64,000 nucleotides of DNA from Dyella tabacisoli (GCF_003350925.1 NZ_KZ857176.1:310001-374000); one strand, 5' to 3'; numbered from the stretch's first letter, positions 51,342-61,838 are shown. Notes: generated from the sequence alone by a model not told the origin. Numbers and translations are program-made.

Positions 51342-54300
51342 ATGCTCACTCAGTTCGTTCGCCGTCGCGTATGCGACGCACCGCGGTATGCCTATGCGCG
51401 CCGCTGGATTTATGCATTCATCGCTTTGCTGCTGCTCGGCTTCGGTACATCTGCCGCGGCGAGCAACACCTGTCGCATGGCCGACCCCAACTCCAAGGGG
51501 CAGCATGTCGATGAGATCTGCTGGTTGCAGCTCGAAGGCGTTACGCTCAATGCAAACGGCTCGACGCTGCAGACATTTACGCTGCCCGATGGCTCCACCA
51601 TGACTTTCACGGCGGTGGTCGGCAACGTCGGCAGCAGTGCTGGCCTGAGTGGTGTGCAGGCGCCGAGCTGGAGCGGCTCGCAGTTCAGCGGCGGCAGCGG
51701 CTACTACACGATTTACAAGCCGAACAAGGCTGTGCTCTATACGAACAGCGGCGCGCAGGGCAACGATACTTCGGTCACCCTGCAGGACATTCACCTGTTC
51801 AACCCCAACGGGGTGGAGGCCACCAATAGTTTTGAATTGGTGATGGCCGATGGCGAGAGCACCAACAACGGCGAGCTGCTCGATTTTGGTGTCGTCTCCG
51901 GTGGCAGTACCTTGCATCTGGTGGAGTGGCTTGGCGCCACTCAGCCTGGCAATAACCTTACCTATGGTGCGCCTGGCACGGGCTCTGTTCCCGCTGCGCC
52001 CGCCTCTGCCTGCGCCGGCATGATCGACTGCCAGCGCCTGGTGGGTAAATCGGGTACCGCGAATGCGGCGGTGTTTTCCACCACCAAGACCGGCAGCCCG
52101 TTTACGGTCGTCGGCCAAGTGCATACCAATGGCGGCAGCTTGCAGGGCTTTGCCTTCGGTGTGCGCTGGGGTGGCGCGCGTTTGCGCAAAGCGTTGCCTG
52201 CGGGACGCATGGATCCATCGGATCAGGTGACTTATCGCGTCTTCAATGTCCAGAATCAGGAAATCATCAACACCAGCACGACCGGCGCAGTCAGCGGAAA
52301 TTATCCGTTCATCAGCGGTCAGGCGGTGATGCCGGGCAATGTGCTCACCTTTAAAGAAGAGATGGCACCGGGCAGTAAATCCACGCTTGCCCAGTACGAC
52401 AAAACCATCGCGTGCAGCAACGGTAACGTGGGCTCGACCACCGTGCTGCCGAACGGCACCTACGACCCCAACAGCTTGCCCACGATTGATCTGCAGCAGC
52501 TTGGCGATCATGTCGACTGCACGCTCAGCAATATTCCGCGCGTGGTCGATCTGAACCTGCTCAAGTCAGGCCCGGCTACCGTGCTGGCCGGCCAGCCGCT
52601 CAGCTACACCTTGACCATTCGCAACAACGGCACCTACACCGCCACAGGCCCGACTTTCTCCGACACGTTACCTGTCGGCATCACTGGCGTTACTGCTGCC
52701 GGCGTTACCTGCGGGAGTGCTACGGGTGGCGCGGTATGTGGATCGGGTGTCACGGTGACCGGCAGCGACAGTGTCGGTTATACGGTGACCGGCGCCGTGC
52801 AGAGCTTGCCGGGCAGCGGCAGCGTGGTCATTACGATCAATGCGACCGCACCGACGACCATCAGCGGCATCATTACCAACACAGCCTCTGTGCAACTTGC
52901 CGCTACCGACACTACGGTTGGCGAGCCGGCGAGCAAGCTGGCCGATAACACCTCGTCCTGGCAAACCACCGTGCAAAGCACGCCGTCGCTGACGGTGAGC
53001 AAGACGGCTAACCTGGCCGATACCAACGGCAACGGCAAAGCGGATGTCGGCGAGGTCATTACCTATGCCATTACCGCCACCAACAACGGCAACGTCACGC
53101 TCAATGGCCTTACCGTATCCGATCCGATGGCGGGTGCCACTACGCTGATTTGCGCGCCGGTTTCGATCGATCCCGGCAAAAGCGCTAATTGCGGCAGCTT
53201 CACTTATACCGTTACGCAAGCCGACGTGGATGCCGGCAATCCGATTCATAACGTCGCCACGGTCAGCGGTACGTCACCAGGCGGCGGCACCGCCACCTCG
53301 ACCGGCACCACCGATACGCCCATCGGCACACCGGCGATCAGCGCCAATAACGATACCTATCCCGGCGTGAGCGGTGCGACCGGCGGCAGCACCGGCAATG
53401 TCGTCGCCAACGATATATTGGGCACGGTCACCGGCCCGGCCATCGGCGCGGCCAAAGGCAACGTCACTCTGAATTGGGGCAGTCCTGCTTCGTCGCCGGC
53501 TGCGGGCGGCCTCACGCTCAATGCCGACGGCACCATCACCGTGAAGCCGGGTACTACGGCGGGCACCTATAAAGTGCCTTACACGATTTGCGATGCTATT
53601 CGGCCCGCCGATTGCGCGACCGCGACCGCCACCATAACGGTTACGCCTGGCCCGATTGCGGCAACCAACGATAACTACTCCGGTATCGACGGCGGCGCGG
53701 GCAATGCCAACGCCGGCAACGTACTGGGCAACGACACGCTCAACGGGGCAGCGGCGACGCCGGGCACAGTCACCACGACGGTCACCGCGCCGGCCAGCAA
53801 CCCGAATGTGAGCTTGAACACCGCGACCGGAGAAGTATCGGTAGCGCCGGGTACACCAGCGGGTACTTACACCATCGGTTATCAGATCTGCGACAAGATC
53901 AATCCGGCCAATTGTGCGTCGGCTACCGCGACGGTCACCGTGATCGCGGGCAAGATCATCGCGGGTAACGATAACTACAGTGGCATCGACGGCGGTGCGG
54001 GCAACCCCGGCGCCGGTAACGTGCTGAGCAACGACACCCTCAACGGTGCGCCGGCCACGCCGGGCACGGTTACCGTCAGTGTCATCACACCGGCCAGCAA
54101 CCCGAACGTGAGCCTGAATCCGAGTACCGGCGATGTGTCGGTGGCGCCGGGTACGCCAGCAGGCAGCTACACCATCGGCTATCAGATTTGCGAAAAGCTC
54201 AACCCAGGCAACTGCACGACAGCCACCGTCACCGTTACGGTAGTGGCGGGAAAAATCGTTGCCAGCAACGACAACTACACCGGTATCAACGGCAGCGTGG

Positions 54301-57300
54301 GCAATGCCAATGCGGGCAACGTGCTTGGCAATGACACGCTCAACGGCGCGCCGGCCACGCCCGGCACGGTAATCACCACGGTTACCGCGCCGGCCAGCAA
54401 TCCAAATGTGAGCTTGAACCCGTCCACCGGTCAGGTTTCGGTGGCGCCGGGCACACCGGCCGGCACCTACACCATCGGTTATCAGATTTGCGAAAAGCTT
54501 AATCCGGCCAATTGCGCCAGCGCGATCGCGACAGTTACAACCGTGGTCGGCGCCATTACCGCGGGCAGCGACAACTACAGCGGTATCGATGGCGGTACCG
54601 GCAATGCCAATGCCGGCAACGTGCTTGGCAACGACACGCTCAACGGCGCGCCGGCCACACCCGCCACGGTGACGCTGACGGTGACCACGCCGGCCAGCAA
54701 CCCGAATGTGAGCTTGAACCCGGCCACGGGCCAGGTCTCCATTGCGCCGGGTACGCCAGCGGGTACCTACACCATCGGTTATCAGATCTGCGAAAAGCTC
54801 AATCCGGGCAACTGCGCGACCACCACTGTTACGGTGATCGTCGATGCGGGCAAGATCGTCGCCGGCAACGACCATTACACCGGTATCGACGGTAGCGCAG
54901 GCAATGCCGGCGTCGGCAACGTGCTGAGCAACGATACGCTCAACGGTGCGCCGGCGACGCCGAGTACGGTCACAACAACGATCACCGCACCGGCCAGTAA
55001 CCCGAATGTGAGCTTGAACCCGGCGACAGGCGAAGTCTCCGTAGCTCCCAATACGCCAGCGGGTACTTACACCATCGGTTATCAGATTTGCGAAAAGCTC
55101 AACCCTGCCAACTGCACTACGGCGGTGGCGACTACGACGGTGGTCGCCGGCAAGATCATTGCGACCAACGACAACTACAGCGCCATCGATGGCGGTGCGG
55201 GCAACCCGAATGTCGGCAATGCGCTGGACAACGACACGCTCAATGGCGTGAAAGTGACTCCAGCCACGGTAACCGCCACGGTGACCATGCCGGCGAGCAA
55301 TCCAAACGTAAGCATGAATCCGGCGACCGGTCAGGTCTCGGTGGCTCCCGGTACGCCAGCGGGTAGCTACACCATCGGCTATCAGATCTGCGAAAAGCTC
55401 AACCCGAGCAACTGCGCGAGCGCCACCATCACGGTCGTCGTGGCCGCAAGCAAGATCGCCGCCGGCAACGACAACTATCCCGGTATCGATGGCGGTGCGG
55501 GCAATCCCAGCGTCGGTAATGTATTGGGCAACGACACCCTCAACGGTGCGCCGGCTACGCCGAGTACCGTGACGATGACAGTCACCACGCCGTCCGCTAA
55601 TCCGAATGTGAGCTTGAACCCGGCAACGGGCCAAGTCTCGGTAGCGGCGGGGACGCCGGCAGGCACGTACACCATCGGCTACGAGATTTGCGAAAAGCTC
55701 AACCCGAGCAATTGCGCCACAGCAGTCACCACGGTCACGGTGGTCGCAGGCAAGATCGTTGCCGGCAATGACAACTACAGCGGTATCGACGGCGGTGCGG
55801 GCAACCCTAATGTCGGCAATGCGCTGGATAACGACACGCTCAATGGCGTGAAGGTGACACCGGCTACGGTGACCATCGCCGTGACCACGCCGGCCAGCAA
55901 TCCGAACGTGAGCCTGAACCCGGCGACGGGCCAGGTCTCGGTGGCAGCGGGTACGCCGGCGGGCAGCTACACCATCGGCTATCAGATCTGCGACAAGCTC
56001 AATCCGAGTAATTGCGCCAACGCCAGCATTACTGTCGTGGTCACATCACTGCCACTGCAGGCGGTGCCCGACGACTATCAGCAGACCCCGATCAATGCCG
56101 CAACAGGTGGTTCGCCGGGCAGCGTGCTCGGCAACGACACCGCGGGCGGCAAGACCATCACTGATCCCCACAGCGTGACTATTAGCGTGGTCAGCCGTGG
56201 CGGACTCACCGGCGTGACGATCAACCCCGACGGCACCATCGTCGTACCTGCAGGCACACCGACGGGCAATTACACGTTGTCGTATCGCATCTGCGATGCG
56301 CTGGACCCCAGCAACTGCAGCACCGCGCAAATCAAGCTCGCGGTGAGCGATGCCCAACTGCTGCGCCTGACCAAGCAGGCGACGCCGCAGACAGTAAAAG
56401 TCGGCGATGTGGTGCGCTACACCTTGACGGTCGAAAACGTGGGCCAGGCCGCTGTTCACGGTGCGGTACTCGCCGACACGCCACCTGCTGGTTTCACGCT
56501 CGTCGCCAACTCACTGACGGTGAGCGACAGCGATGGCAAGAGCCAGCTCGCCGGCACCAGTCCGGTTCGTGTTGAAAACATCGGCGTAGGCGCAGGCAAG
56601 CGTGCCACCGTGGTCTACCTGTTGCGTGTCGGGCCGGGCGCGTCCGCGCGCGGTACTTACGTCAATACGGCGCAGATGCTGCTTAACGGCGTAAAGACCA
56701 GCAATGTCGCGCAGGCGTCGGTGCAGCGCAGTGCCGATCCGCTGTTCGAAGACAGCCGTGTATTCGGCACCGTGTTCGACGATCGCAATGGCGATGGCTG
56801 GCAAGCGAGCGCTACTGCGGGCCATCTACATGTGCAAGGCGGTTTCAGTGCGGCGGCCTATGTTGCCGGTTCCACGACGGTAGACAAAGGCACCGGGCCA
56901 AAGCCCGAAGCGGATGCCAGTGCGCCGATGTTGCATGGCATCGCACTGGGCGATCTGGCTGGCCGCCTCACCGTGGCGCAGCCGCAGAACTCGCATCGCA
57001 TTGTGGTTTCGCAACTGCTGCACCAGGCGGATTTCACCGACGATTTTGTATTGACCAGCAGCGAAGGCACCACCTTGCGCATGCGCGCCGACGGCAACGT
57101 CACAACCACTCTTAGCGGCGATGCGGCCAAAGGCATGTCGGCGCAGGCGTTGACCGTGGAGCGGCATGTGTCACCGGCCGAAGACGGCCATGTTCGTGTG
57201 GATTACGTGATCGTCAATCAAGGTGTCGACGAGCGCGGTATTCCCGGCGTGCGCATCGGCACGGTCGAGGGGCTGGTGATGGAAAGCGATGCTTACGGTC

Positions 57301-58100
57301 GTTTCCATCTTGAAGGCATCGATGTGCCGAACATGGCGCGCGGCCGTAACTTCATCATGAAGGTCGACCCTGCCACCTTGCCGCCTAACATCACCTTCAC
57401 CACGCCCAACCCGCTGGTCAAGCGCATTACGCAAGGTCTGCCCGCACGCTTCGACTTCGGGGTGAAATTGCCGGAACAAGTCATTCAGGGGGACGCCCGC
57501 CAAGTCGAGATGGAACTGGGCGAAGTGGTGTTCGAGCCAGGCAGTGCGCGTATGGCGTCGGCCTATCAGGACGTTATTAAGCGCATGGCGCAGACGCTGG
57601 TCGAACACGGCGGTGGGGATGTCAGCATTCTTGGCCAGGCCAGCGATAAGGATCTTGCCCTGGCGCGTGCCACTGCATTGCGCGACGCCTTGTTGGATAT
57701 GGCGCCGGCAACGATACGGGCGCAAATTCACGTAGTGCTGCACGAGCAGCAACAGCCGTTGGCATCGGTATCCGATGACAGCGTGACCCTGGGCTCGGTG
57801 CTGTTCGATACCGGCAGCGCCAAGATCAAGCCGGCATACGCGGGTCTGTTGGATCGATTGGCCAAGCTGATCGCCGCGCACCCTGAGCACACTCGTATCT
57901 ACCTGACCGGCTATGCCGATCGCCGTGCCAGTACCGCCTATAACGAAGCGCTGGGTTTGCAACGTGCGCGTGCGGTTTACGACGCCATCGTCGCGCGGTT
58001 GGATGCCACGCAACGCACACACGTGCGTGTCGAAATAGAGCCAACCGATGCGGAGCATGCCGCCACCCAAGTATCCGCCGGACAGGAGGGCACGCCATGA
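51342..58100 (+). CDS. Giant exported repeat protein with DUF11, cadherin-like repeats and OmpA-like ends
   Basis: A 2252-residue protein. MLTQFVRRRV...RRWIYAFIALLLLGFGTSAA is a long-n-region signal peptide. Order: an N-terminal beta domain (40-390), a DUF11-like domain (about 400-530; LNLLKSGPATVLAGQPLSYT), a second (about 555-650; VSKTANLADTNGNGKADVGE), then ten Ig/cadherin-like repeats (about 665-1670). Eight of these are exactly 100 residues and nearly identical, each with NDNYSGIDGG, GNVLGNDTLNGAPATP, SNPNVSLNP and YTIGYQICEKLNP; every copy keeps a Cys-x7-Cys pair. A third DUF11 domain (about 1673-1800) and an SdrD-like part lead to two OmpA-type peptidoglycan-binding-like segments (VVFEPGSARM, about 2062; VLFDTGSAKIKPAY, about 2154). 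The next gene overlaps by four bases. Likely a surface fibre or adhesin anchored at the wall. Confidence 0.85.
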   Translation: MLTQFVRRRVCDAPRYAYARRWIYAFIALLLLGFGTSAAASNTCRMADPNSKGQHVDEICWLQLEGVTLNANGSTLQTFTLPDGSTMTFTAVVGNVGSSAGLSGVQAPSWSGSQFSGGSGYYTIYKPNKAVLYTNSGAQGNDTSVTLQDIHLFNPNGVEATNSFELVMADGESTNNGELLDFGVVSGGSTLHLVEWLGATQPGNNLTYGAPGTGSVPAAPASACAGMIDCQRLVGKSGTANAAVFSTTKTGSPFTVVGQVHTNGGSLQGFAFGVRWGGARLRKALPAGRMDPSDQVTYRVFNVQNQEIINTSTTGAVSGNYPFISGQAVMPGNVLTFKEEMAPGSKSTLAQYDKTIACSNGNVGSTTVLPNGTYDPNSLPTIDLQQLGDHVDCTLSNIPRVVDLNLLKSGPATVLAGQPLSYTLTIRNNGTYTATGPTFSDTLPVGITGVTAAGVTCGSATGGAVCGSGVTVTGSDSVGYTVTGAVQSLPGSGSVVITINATAPTTISGIITNTASVQLAATDTTVGEPASKLADNTSSWQTTVQSTPSLTVSKTANLADTNGNGKADVGEVITYAITATNNGNVTLNGLTVSDPMAGATTLICAPVSIDPGKSANCGSFTYTVTQADVDAGNPIHNVATVSGTSPGGGTATSTGTTDTPIGTPAISANNDTYPGVSGATGGSTGNVVANDILGTVTGPAIGAAKGNVTLNWGSPASSPAAGGLTLNADGTITVKPGTTAGTYKVPYTICDAIRPADCATATATITVTPGPIAATNDNYSGIDGGAGNANAGNVLGNDTLNGAAATPGTVTTTVTAPASNPNVSLNTATGEVSVAPGTPAGTYTIGYQICDKINPANCASATATVTVIAGKIIAGNDNYSGIDGGAGNPGAGNVLSNDTLNGAPATPGTVTVSVITPASNPNVSLNPSTGDVSVAPGTPAGSYTIGYQICEKLNPGNCTTATVTVTVVAGKIVASNDNYTGINGSVGNANAGNVLGNDTLNGAPATPGTVITTVTAPASNPNVSLNPSTGQVSVAPGTPAGTYTIGYQICEKLNPANCASAIATVTTVVGAITAGSDNYSGIDGGTGNANAGNVLGNDTLNGAPATPATVTLTVTTPASNPNVSLNPATGQVSIAPGTPAGTYTIGYQICEKLNPGNCATTTVTVIVDAGKIVAGNDHYTGIDGSAGNAGVGNVLSNDTLNGAPATPSTVTTTITAPASNPNVSLNPATGEVSVAPNTPAGTYTIGYQICEKLNPANCTTAVATTTVVAGKIIATNDNYSAIDGGAGNPNVGNALDNDTLNGVKVTPATVTATVTMPASNPNVSMNPATGQVSVAPGTPAGSYTIGYQICEKLNPSNCASATITVVVAASKIAAGNDNYPGIDGGAGNPSVGNVLGNDTLNGAPATPSTVTMTVTTPSANPNVSLNPATGQVSVAAGTPAGTYTIGYEICEKLNPSNCATAVTTVTVVAGKIVAGNDNYSGIDGGAGNPNVGNALDNDTLNGVKVTPATVTIAVTTPASNPNVSLNPATGQVSVAAGTPAGSYTIGYQICDKLNPSNCANASITVVVTSLPLQAVPDDYQQTPINAATGGSPGSVLGNDTAGGKTITDPHSVTISVVSRGGLTGVTINPDGTIVVPAGTPTGNYTLSYRICDALDPSNCSTAQIKLAVSDAQLLRLTKQATPQTVKVGDVVRYTLTVENVGQAAVHGAVLADTPPAGFTLVANSLTVSDSDGKSQLAGTSPVRVENIGVGAGKRATVVYLLRVGPGASARGTYVNTAQMLLNGVKTSNVAQASVQRSADPLFEDSRVFGTVFDDRNGDGWQASATAGHLHVQGGFSAAAYVAGSTTVDKGTGPKPEADASAPMLHGIALGDLAGRLTVAQPQNSHRIVVSQLLHQADFTDDFVLTSSEGTTLRMRADGNVTTTLSGDAAKGMSAQALTVERHVSPAEDGHVRVDYVIVNQGVDERGIPGVRIGTVEGLVMESDAYGRFHLEGIDVPNMARGRNFIMKVDPATLPPNITFTTPNPLVKRITQGLPARFDFGVKLPEQVIQGDARQVEMELGEVVFEPGSARMASAYQDVIKRMAQTLVEHGGGDVSILGQASDKDLALARATALRDALLDMAPATIRAQIHVVLHEQQQPLASVSDDSVTLGSVLFDTGSAKIKPAYAGLLDRLAKLIAAHPEHTRIYLTGYADRRASTAYNEALGLQRARAVYDAIVARLDATQRTHVRVEIEPTDAEHAATQVSAGQEGTP
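53651..56050 (+). repeat. Tandem array of eight 300-bp coding repeats
   Basis: Eight in-phase units of exactly 300 bp follow each other without insertion or deletion; the landmark (A)(T/C)AACTAC falls at 53671, 53971, 54271, 54571, 54871 (CCATTAC), 55171, 55471 and 55771. A divergent unit precedes (53338-53650) and another follows (56051-56345). Units 6 and 8 share GGCAATGCGCTGGA and GGCGTGAA, so they look like a recent pairwise duplication or conversion. Confidence 0.95.
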
Positions 58101-61100
58101 ACGCTGTGCACTCTTCTCGTTACCTCAAGGCCAACAACAAGCCTATGCGTATCCGTCGCTTGGACGCCGCCATCGTCGCGATTCTGCTGGTGGGCGTTTA
58201 CACACCCGCGCTCGCGCAGTCGTCAACAACGTCAACCACAGCGGCCCAGCCGGTATGCGATGCACAACAGTGCAGCCAGGACGGCCAGGTTGTTGTGCGC
58301 ATCCGCAGTCTCGGCACAACCATGCCGGTGACCGACAGCGCCGCGACAACCGACGCCGCTTTGGCGCCTGATCGTCGCGTGACGGTGACTGCGCCAGTGG
58401 CCGAGCCCGGCAAGGCGCTGGCGCGCGCGCGTTTCAATATCGATCTGCCCAACGGCGGACTGATCTGGGCTACCGAAGATCCAACGCTGACCACACCGGT
58501 GCTCAATATTCAGAGCAGCTCGATGGCGGCATTCGAGGACGGTCGTATCGTCGAACCGGTGCGCTTCCAGATTTACAGCAACTACGATGCCTTCATCCAG
58601 CAGATGAGGGTGAGCGTTTACAAGGCCAGCGACACCGACCTGGTGACCCCGCTGGCACAGATCGACGTCAAGCCGGGTGCCGTTATCAATGCGGCTTGGG
58701 ATGGACAGTTGCCGGCCGGCGTGCAGCTACATCAAGGCGATCAGCTTCGCTATGTGTTGCGTGCCTGGAGTAGCGACGGCAGCCTTGACGAAACCTATTC
58801 GCGCACGCTGCAACTCGTGCGGCCGATAGACCGCCAGCGCGGGCTTGACCAGATGCATCAAAGCGCAAGCACAACCTTGCGCGGCTTGAGCAGCAGTCAG
58901 CTCGAAGATCGCCAGTTGCTCGACAGTACGTTCGGCACCAACGCCTTGCGTCAGCAGAACATCACCATCCGCGGTTCGCGCGTGCGCATTTTCGGGCAGA
59001 ACGTGCCGGACGGCTATGGCGTGAATATCGGCGGCCAGACCGTGCCGATCGACCAGCAGCGCAAGTTCGTCGCCGAGTATCTGCTGCCCAGCGGCCTGCA
59101 TACGCTGGATGTGAATCTGCAAGGTCCGGCCGGCGCCAAGATGGATTATCCGCTGGCGGTCAACGTCCGCGACAACTATCTGTTCGCCGTGGCCATCGCC
59201 GATGTCACTGCATCCAAAAGTTCGGTCAGCGGTGCTGGCGCTTCGTCGCTTACGGTCGATTCGCGTTACAAGGATGGTTTCCTCGATGAAGGGCGTCTGG
59301 CCTTCTATATGAAAGGAAAGCTGGATGGCCGCTATCTGCTGACGGCCCAGGCCGATACCACCGAGCGGAGCACCGGTAGCTTGTTCGACGGCTTCTTCAA
59401 AGCCGACCCGCGCGACGTATTCCGCCGCCTGGACCCGAACATGTATTACCCGGTGTATGGCGACGATTCGACCACGTATCGCGATATCGATACGCAGGGC
59501 AAGCTTTATGCCCGACTGGACTGGGACAAGAGCCAGGCGCTGTGGGGCAATTACCAGACCGGCTTTACCGGCACGCAATACGGCCAGTACGTACGCAGTC
59601 TGTACGGCGCCGCCGTGGACTGGCGTAGTCGCGCCAGCACGCCGCTGGGCGATCCCAATACGCTGGTGAAGGCGTTTGCCTCGCAAGCGCAGACGGTACT
59701 CGGGCATAGCGAGTTTCTCGGCACCGGCGGCAGCCTCTATTACCTGCGGCATACCGACCTGCTGCCGGGTTCGGACCAGATCGTGCTTGAAGTGCGCGAC
59801 CCGACGACGGGTAGTGTGGTTACTCGGGTCAATCTGGTGCGCGGCGCCGATTATCAGATCAATGAGATGCAGGGGCGCATCTTGTTGACGCGACCGCTGG
59901 CGCAGATTTCGCGCGACAACGTGAGCAGCCTGATTCGCGATCGTCCTTTGAGCGGCTTTGAAAACCACTTGTTGGCCGACTACGAATACGTACCCAGTGG
60001 CTTCGACAGCAATGATGTCGCGGCAGGCTTGCGTGCAAAACATTGGTTTGGCGAGCACGTTGCCGTGGGCGGTACCTATGTCGACGAAGGGCGGGCCGGT
60101 GACGACTACACGCTCAAGGGCGCTGACGTGACCTTGCAAGCCGGTCGCGGCACGTATCTGAAGGTCGAGCATTCCCACAGCAATCAGGCGGTAGCGCCGA
60201 TCTTCTATTCCGATAACGGTGGCTTGAGTTTCTTCCGCACCAACGGCAATAGGCAGGGAGCGAGCAGCGGCAATGCAACGGCGGTCGATGCGCGAGCCAA
60301 CTTCAAGGAGCTGGGCTGGACGGCGCAGGAATGGAACGCCGGCGGTTGGTGGCGCGATGTGACCGCCGGATACTCGGTGGCCCGTGCCGATCTCGGTCGG
60401 GCGATTCGCGAATACGGCGCCGAGTTCTCCGGCGAATTGCGCAGCGACCTGAAATTGTCCGGCCGTTACAGCAAGGCGGAGCAGGGTGCCGACGCGCTGG
60501 AACAGGGGCAATTGCAGCTCGACTGGCAGTTGGCCGAAAACTCGAATCTGATCGCCGAGTTGCGTCGCGTCACCGAGACGTATCAAACCCATAAGGGCAC
60601 CGGCACGCTGGCAGCCTTGGGCTATACCCGCCGCCTTGGCAATTCGTTGGATGTCTACGGCACCGGGCAGGTGACCTTGGCCGACGATGGCGGCGCCTAC
60701 CCCAAGAACAACGCCGCCACCGTGGGTGCGAAGTACCTGTTCGGCGATCTGTCCACTGTCGGTGCCGAAGTCACCGGCGGCGATCGTGGCAATGCGGCTC
60801 AGGTCAATGGCGAGTACCGGCTGAATCAGGATCATTCGCTATATGGCGCCTACACCTACACGGTGGACTCAACCGCGCCCTACAACGACTCCGCCTTGCT
60901 GTCGCAGCAACCTGACGGCTTGACCATGGGTCAGCGCTGGCGGCTGTCCAACCAGGCCAATTTGTTCAACGAAAGCCAGTGGCTGAAGACGGGGCCGGCC
61001 ACGGGTATCGGCCACACCTTCGGCATGGACTTCTATCCGTCCGTTGGGTGGACCGCGGGCTTCACCCTGCAGGATGGCAAGCTCGATGCGATCGGTGGTG

Positions 61101-61831
61101 GTCGGGTCAACCGTCACGCCGGCAGCATCAGCGGTGGCTTGACCACACCTGATACCAATTGGTCGAGCAAACTTGAGTACCGTCGCGATGAAGGTGCCGA
61201 GCAGCGCAAGCAGTGGGTGACTACGCACAATTTCAGCTACAAGATTGACGAATCCTGGCGGGTGGCAGCGCGCGTCAATTGGTCAACCACGCGAGACGAT
61301 ATCGATCCGGCCAATAACGCGCGCTTCGTGGAGTCCAATATCGGCTTCTCCTGGCGTCCGTGGAACAGCGTGCGCTGGACCGTGCTAGGCAAATACACCT
61401 ACCTCTACGACTTGTCGTCGCCGGGGCAGGTGGAGTCCGACTCGCTCTACGATCAACGTTCTACCGTCTACTCGCTCGAAGGCGTGTACCGCTTGAATAC
61501 CGTGTGGGAGTTTTCCGCCAAGCTGGCCAGTCGCACCGGCGAAGCGCGGCTGGGCCGAGGCACCGGCGCATGGTTCGACAATCGAGCCACATTGGCCGGC
61601 GTGCAAGCGCGTCGTTATGTCTACGGCGGTCTCAGTGTGATGGGTGAGTACCGTGTATTGCACGCCGACGAGGGCGGCACGCGACACGGCTGGCTGACCA
61701 GCGTCGACTACGACATCGGTAAACATTTCCGCATGGGCGTCGGCTACAACATGACCGACTTCAGTGACGACATGACCAAGCTGGGCTACCGCTATCGCGG
61801 CTGGTTCGTTAATGCGGTGGGTTACTACTGA
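58097..61831 (+). CDS. Very large outer-membrane beta-barrel protein
   Basis: A 1244-residue exported protein. The ATG at 58097 overlaps the stop of the giant gene (ATGA) and has GGAGGG upstream; the signal peptide LDAAIVAILLVGVYTPALAQ follows a short basic extension. Residues about 50-380 form periplasmic beta domains (ARFNIDLPNGGLIW, ITIRGSRVRIFGQNV, KFVAEYLLPSGLHTL). From about 385 to the end, alternating amphipathic strands with aromatic girdles (GRLAFYMKGKLDGRYLLTAQ, KLYARLDWDKSQALWGNY, YLKVEHSHSNQ) indicate a barrel of many strands, ending in GWFVNAVGYY with a C-terminal aromatic, the outer-membrane insertion signal. No TonB box or plug is recognised. Its strict coupling suggests that it displays, exports or anchors the repeat protein. 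Confidence 0.82.
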   Translation: MNAVHSSRYLKANNKPMRIRRLDAAIVAILLVGVYTPALAQSSTTSTTAAQPVCDAQQCSQDGQVVVRIRSLGTTMPVTDSAATTDAALAPDRRVTVTAPVAEPGKALARARFNIDLPNGGLIWATEDPTLTTPVLNIQSSSMAAFEDGRIVEPVRFQIYSNYDAFIQQMRVSVYKASDTDLVTPLAQIDVKPGAVINAAWDGQLPAGVQLHQGDQLRYVLRAWSSDGSLDETYSRTLQLVRPIDRQRGLDQMHQSASTTLRGLSSSQLEDRQLLDSTFGTNALRQQNITIRGSRVRIFGQNVPDGYGVNIGGQTVPIDQQRKFVAEYLLPSGLHTLDVNLQGPAGAKMDYPLAVNVRDNYLFAVAIADVTASKSSVSGAGASSLTVDSRYKDGFLDEGRLAFYMKGKLDGRYLLTAQADTTERSTGSLFDGFFKADPRDVFRRLDPNMYYPVYGDDSTTYRDIDTQGKLYARLDWDKSQALWGNYQTGFTGTQYGQYVRSLYGAAVDWRSRASTPLGDPNTLVKAFASQAQTVLGHSEFLGTGGSLYYLRHTDLLPGSDQIVLEVRDPTTGSVVTRVNLVRGADYQINEMQGRILLTRPLAQISRDNVSSLIRDRPLSGFENHLLADYEYVPSGFDSNDVAAGLRAKHWFGEHVAVGGTYVDEGRAGDDYTLKGADVTLQAGRGTYLKVEHSHSNQAVAPIFYSDNGGLSFFRTNGNRQGASSGNATAVDARANFKELGWTAQEWNAGGWWRDVTAGYSVARADLGRAIREYGAEFSGELRSDLKLSGRYSKAEQGADALEQGQLQLDWQLAENSNLIAELRRVTETYQTHKGTGTLAALGYTRRLGNSLDVYGTGQVTLADDGGAYPKNNAATVGAKYLFGDLSTVGAEVTGGDRGNAAQVNGEYRLNQDHSLYGAYTYTVDSTAPYNDSALLSQQPDGLTMGQRWRLSNQANLFNESQWLKTGPATGIGHTFGMDFYPSVGWTAGFTLQDGKLDAIGGGRVNRHAGSISGGLTTPDTNWSSKLEYRRDEGAEQRKQWVTTHNFSYKIDESWRVAARVNWSTTRDDIDPANNARFVESNIGFSWRPWNSVRWTVLGKYTYLYDLSSPGQVESDSLYDQRSTVYSLEGVYRLNTVWEFSAKLASRTGEARLGRGTGAWFDNRATLAGVQARRYVYGGLSVMGEYRVLHADEGGTRHGWLTSVDYDIGKHFRMGVGYNMTDFSDDMTKLGYRYRGWFVNAVGYY

Positions 61832-61838
61832 TCGAGCC

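Noticed and set aside
53274-55634. A 786-codon open frame on the minus strand across the giant gene
   Set aside because: It lies antisense to the tandem repeats, its composition (Arg/His/Gly/Ala/Val) is that of a shadow frame, and the plus-strand frame has clear domains and a signal peptide.
53651-56050. CRISPR-like periodicity
   Set aside because: Units are 300 bp, coding, in frame and without spacers; it is a protein repeat array.
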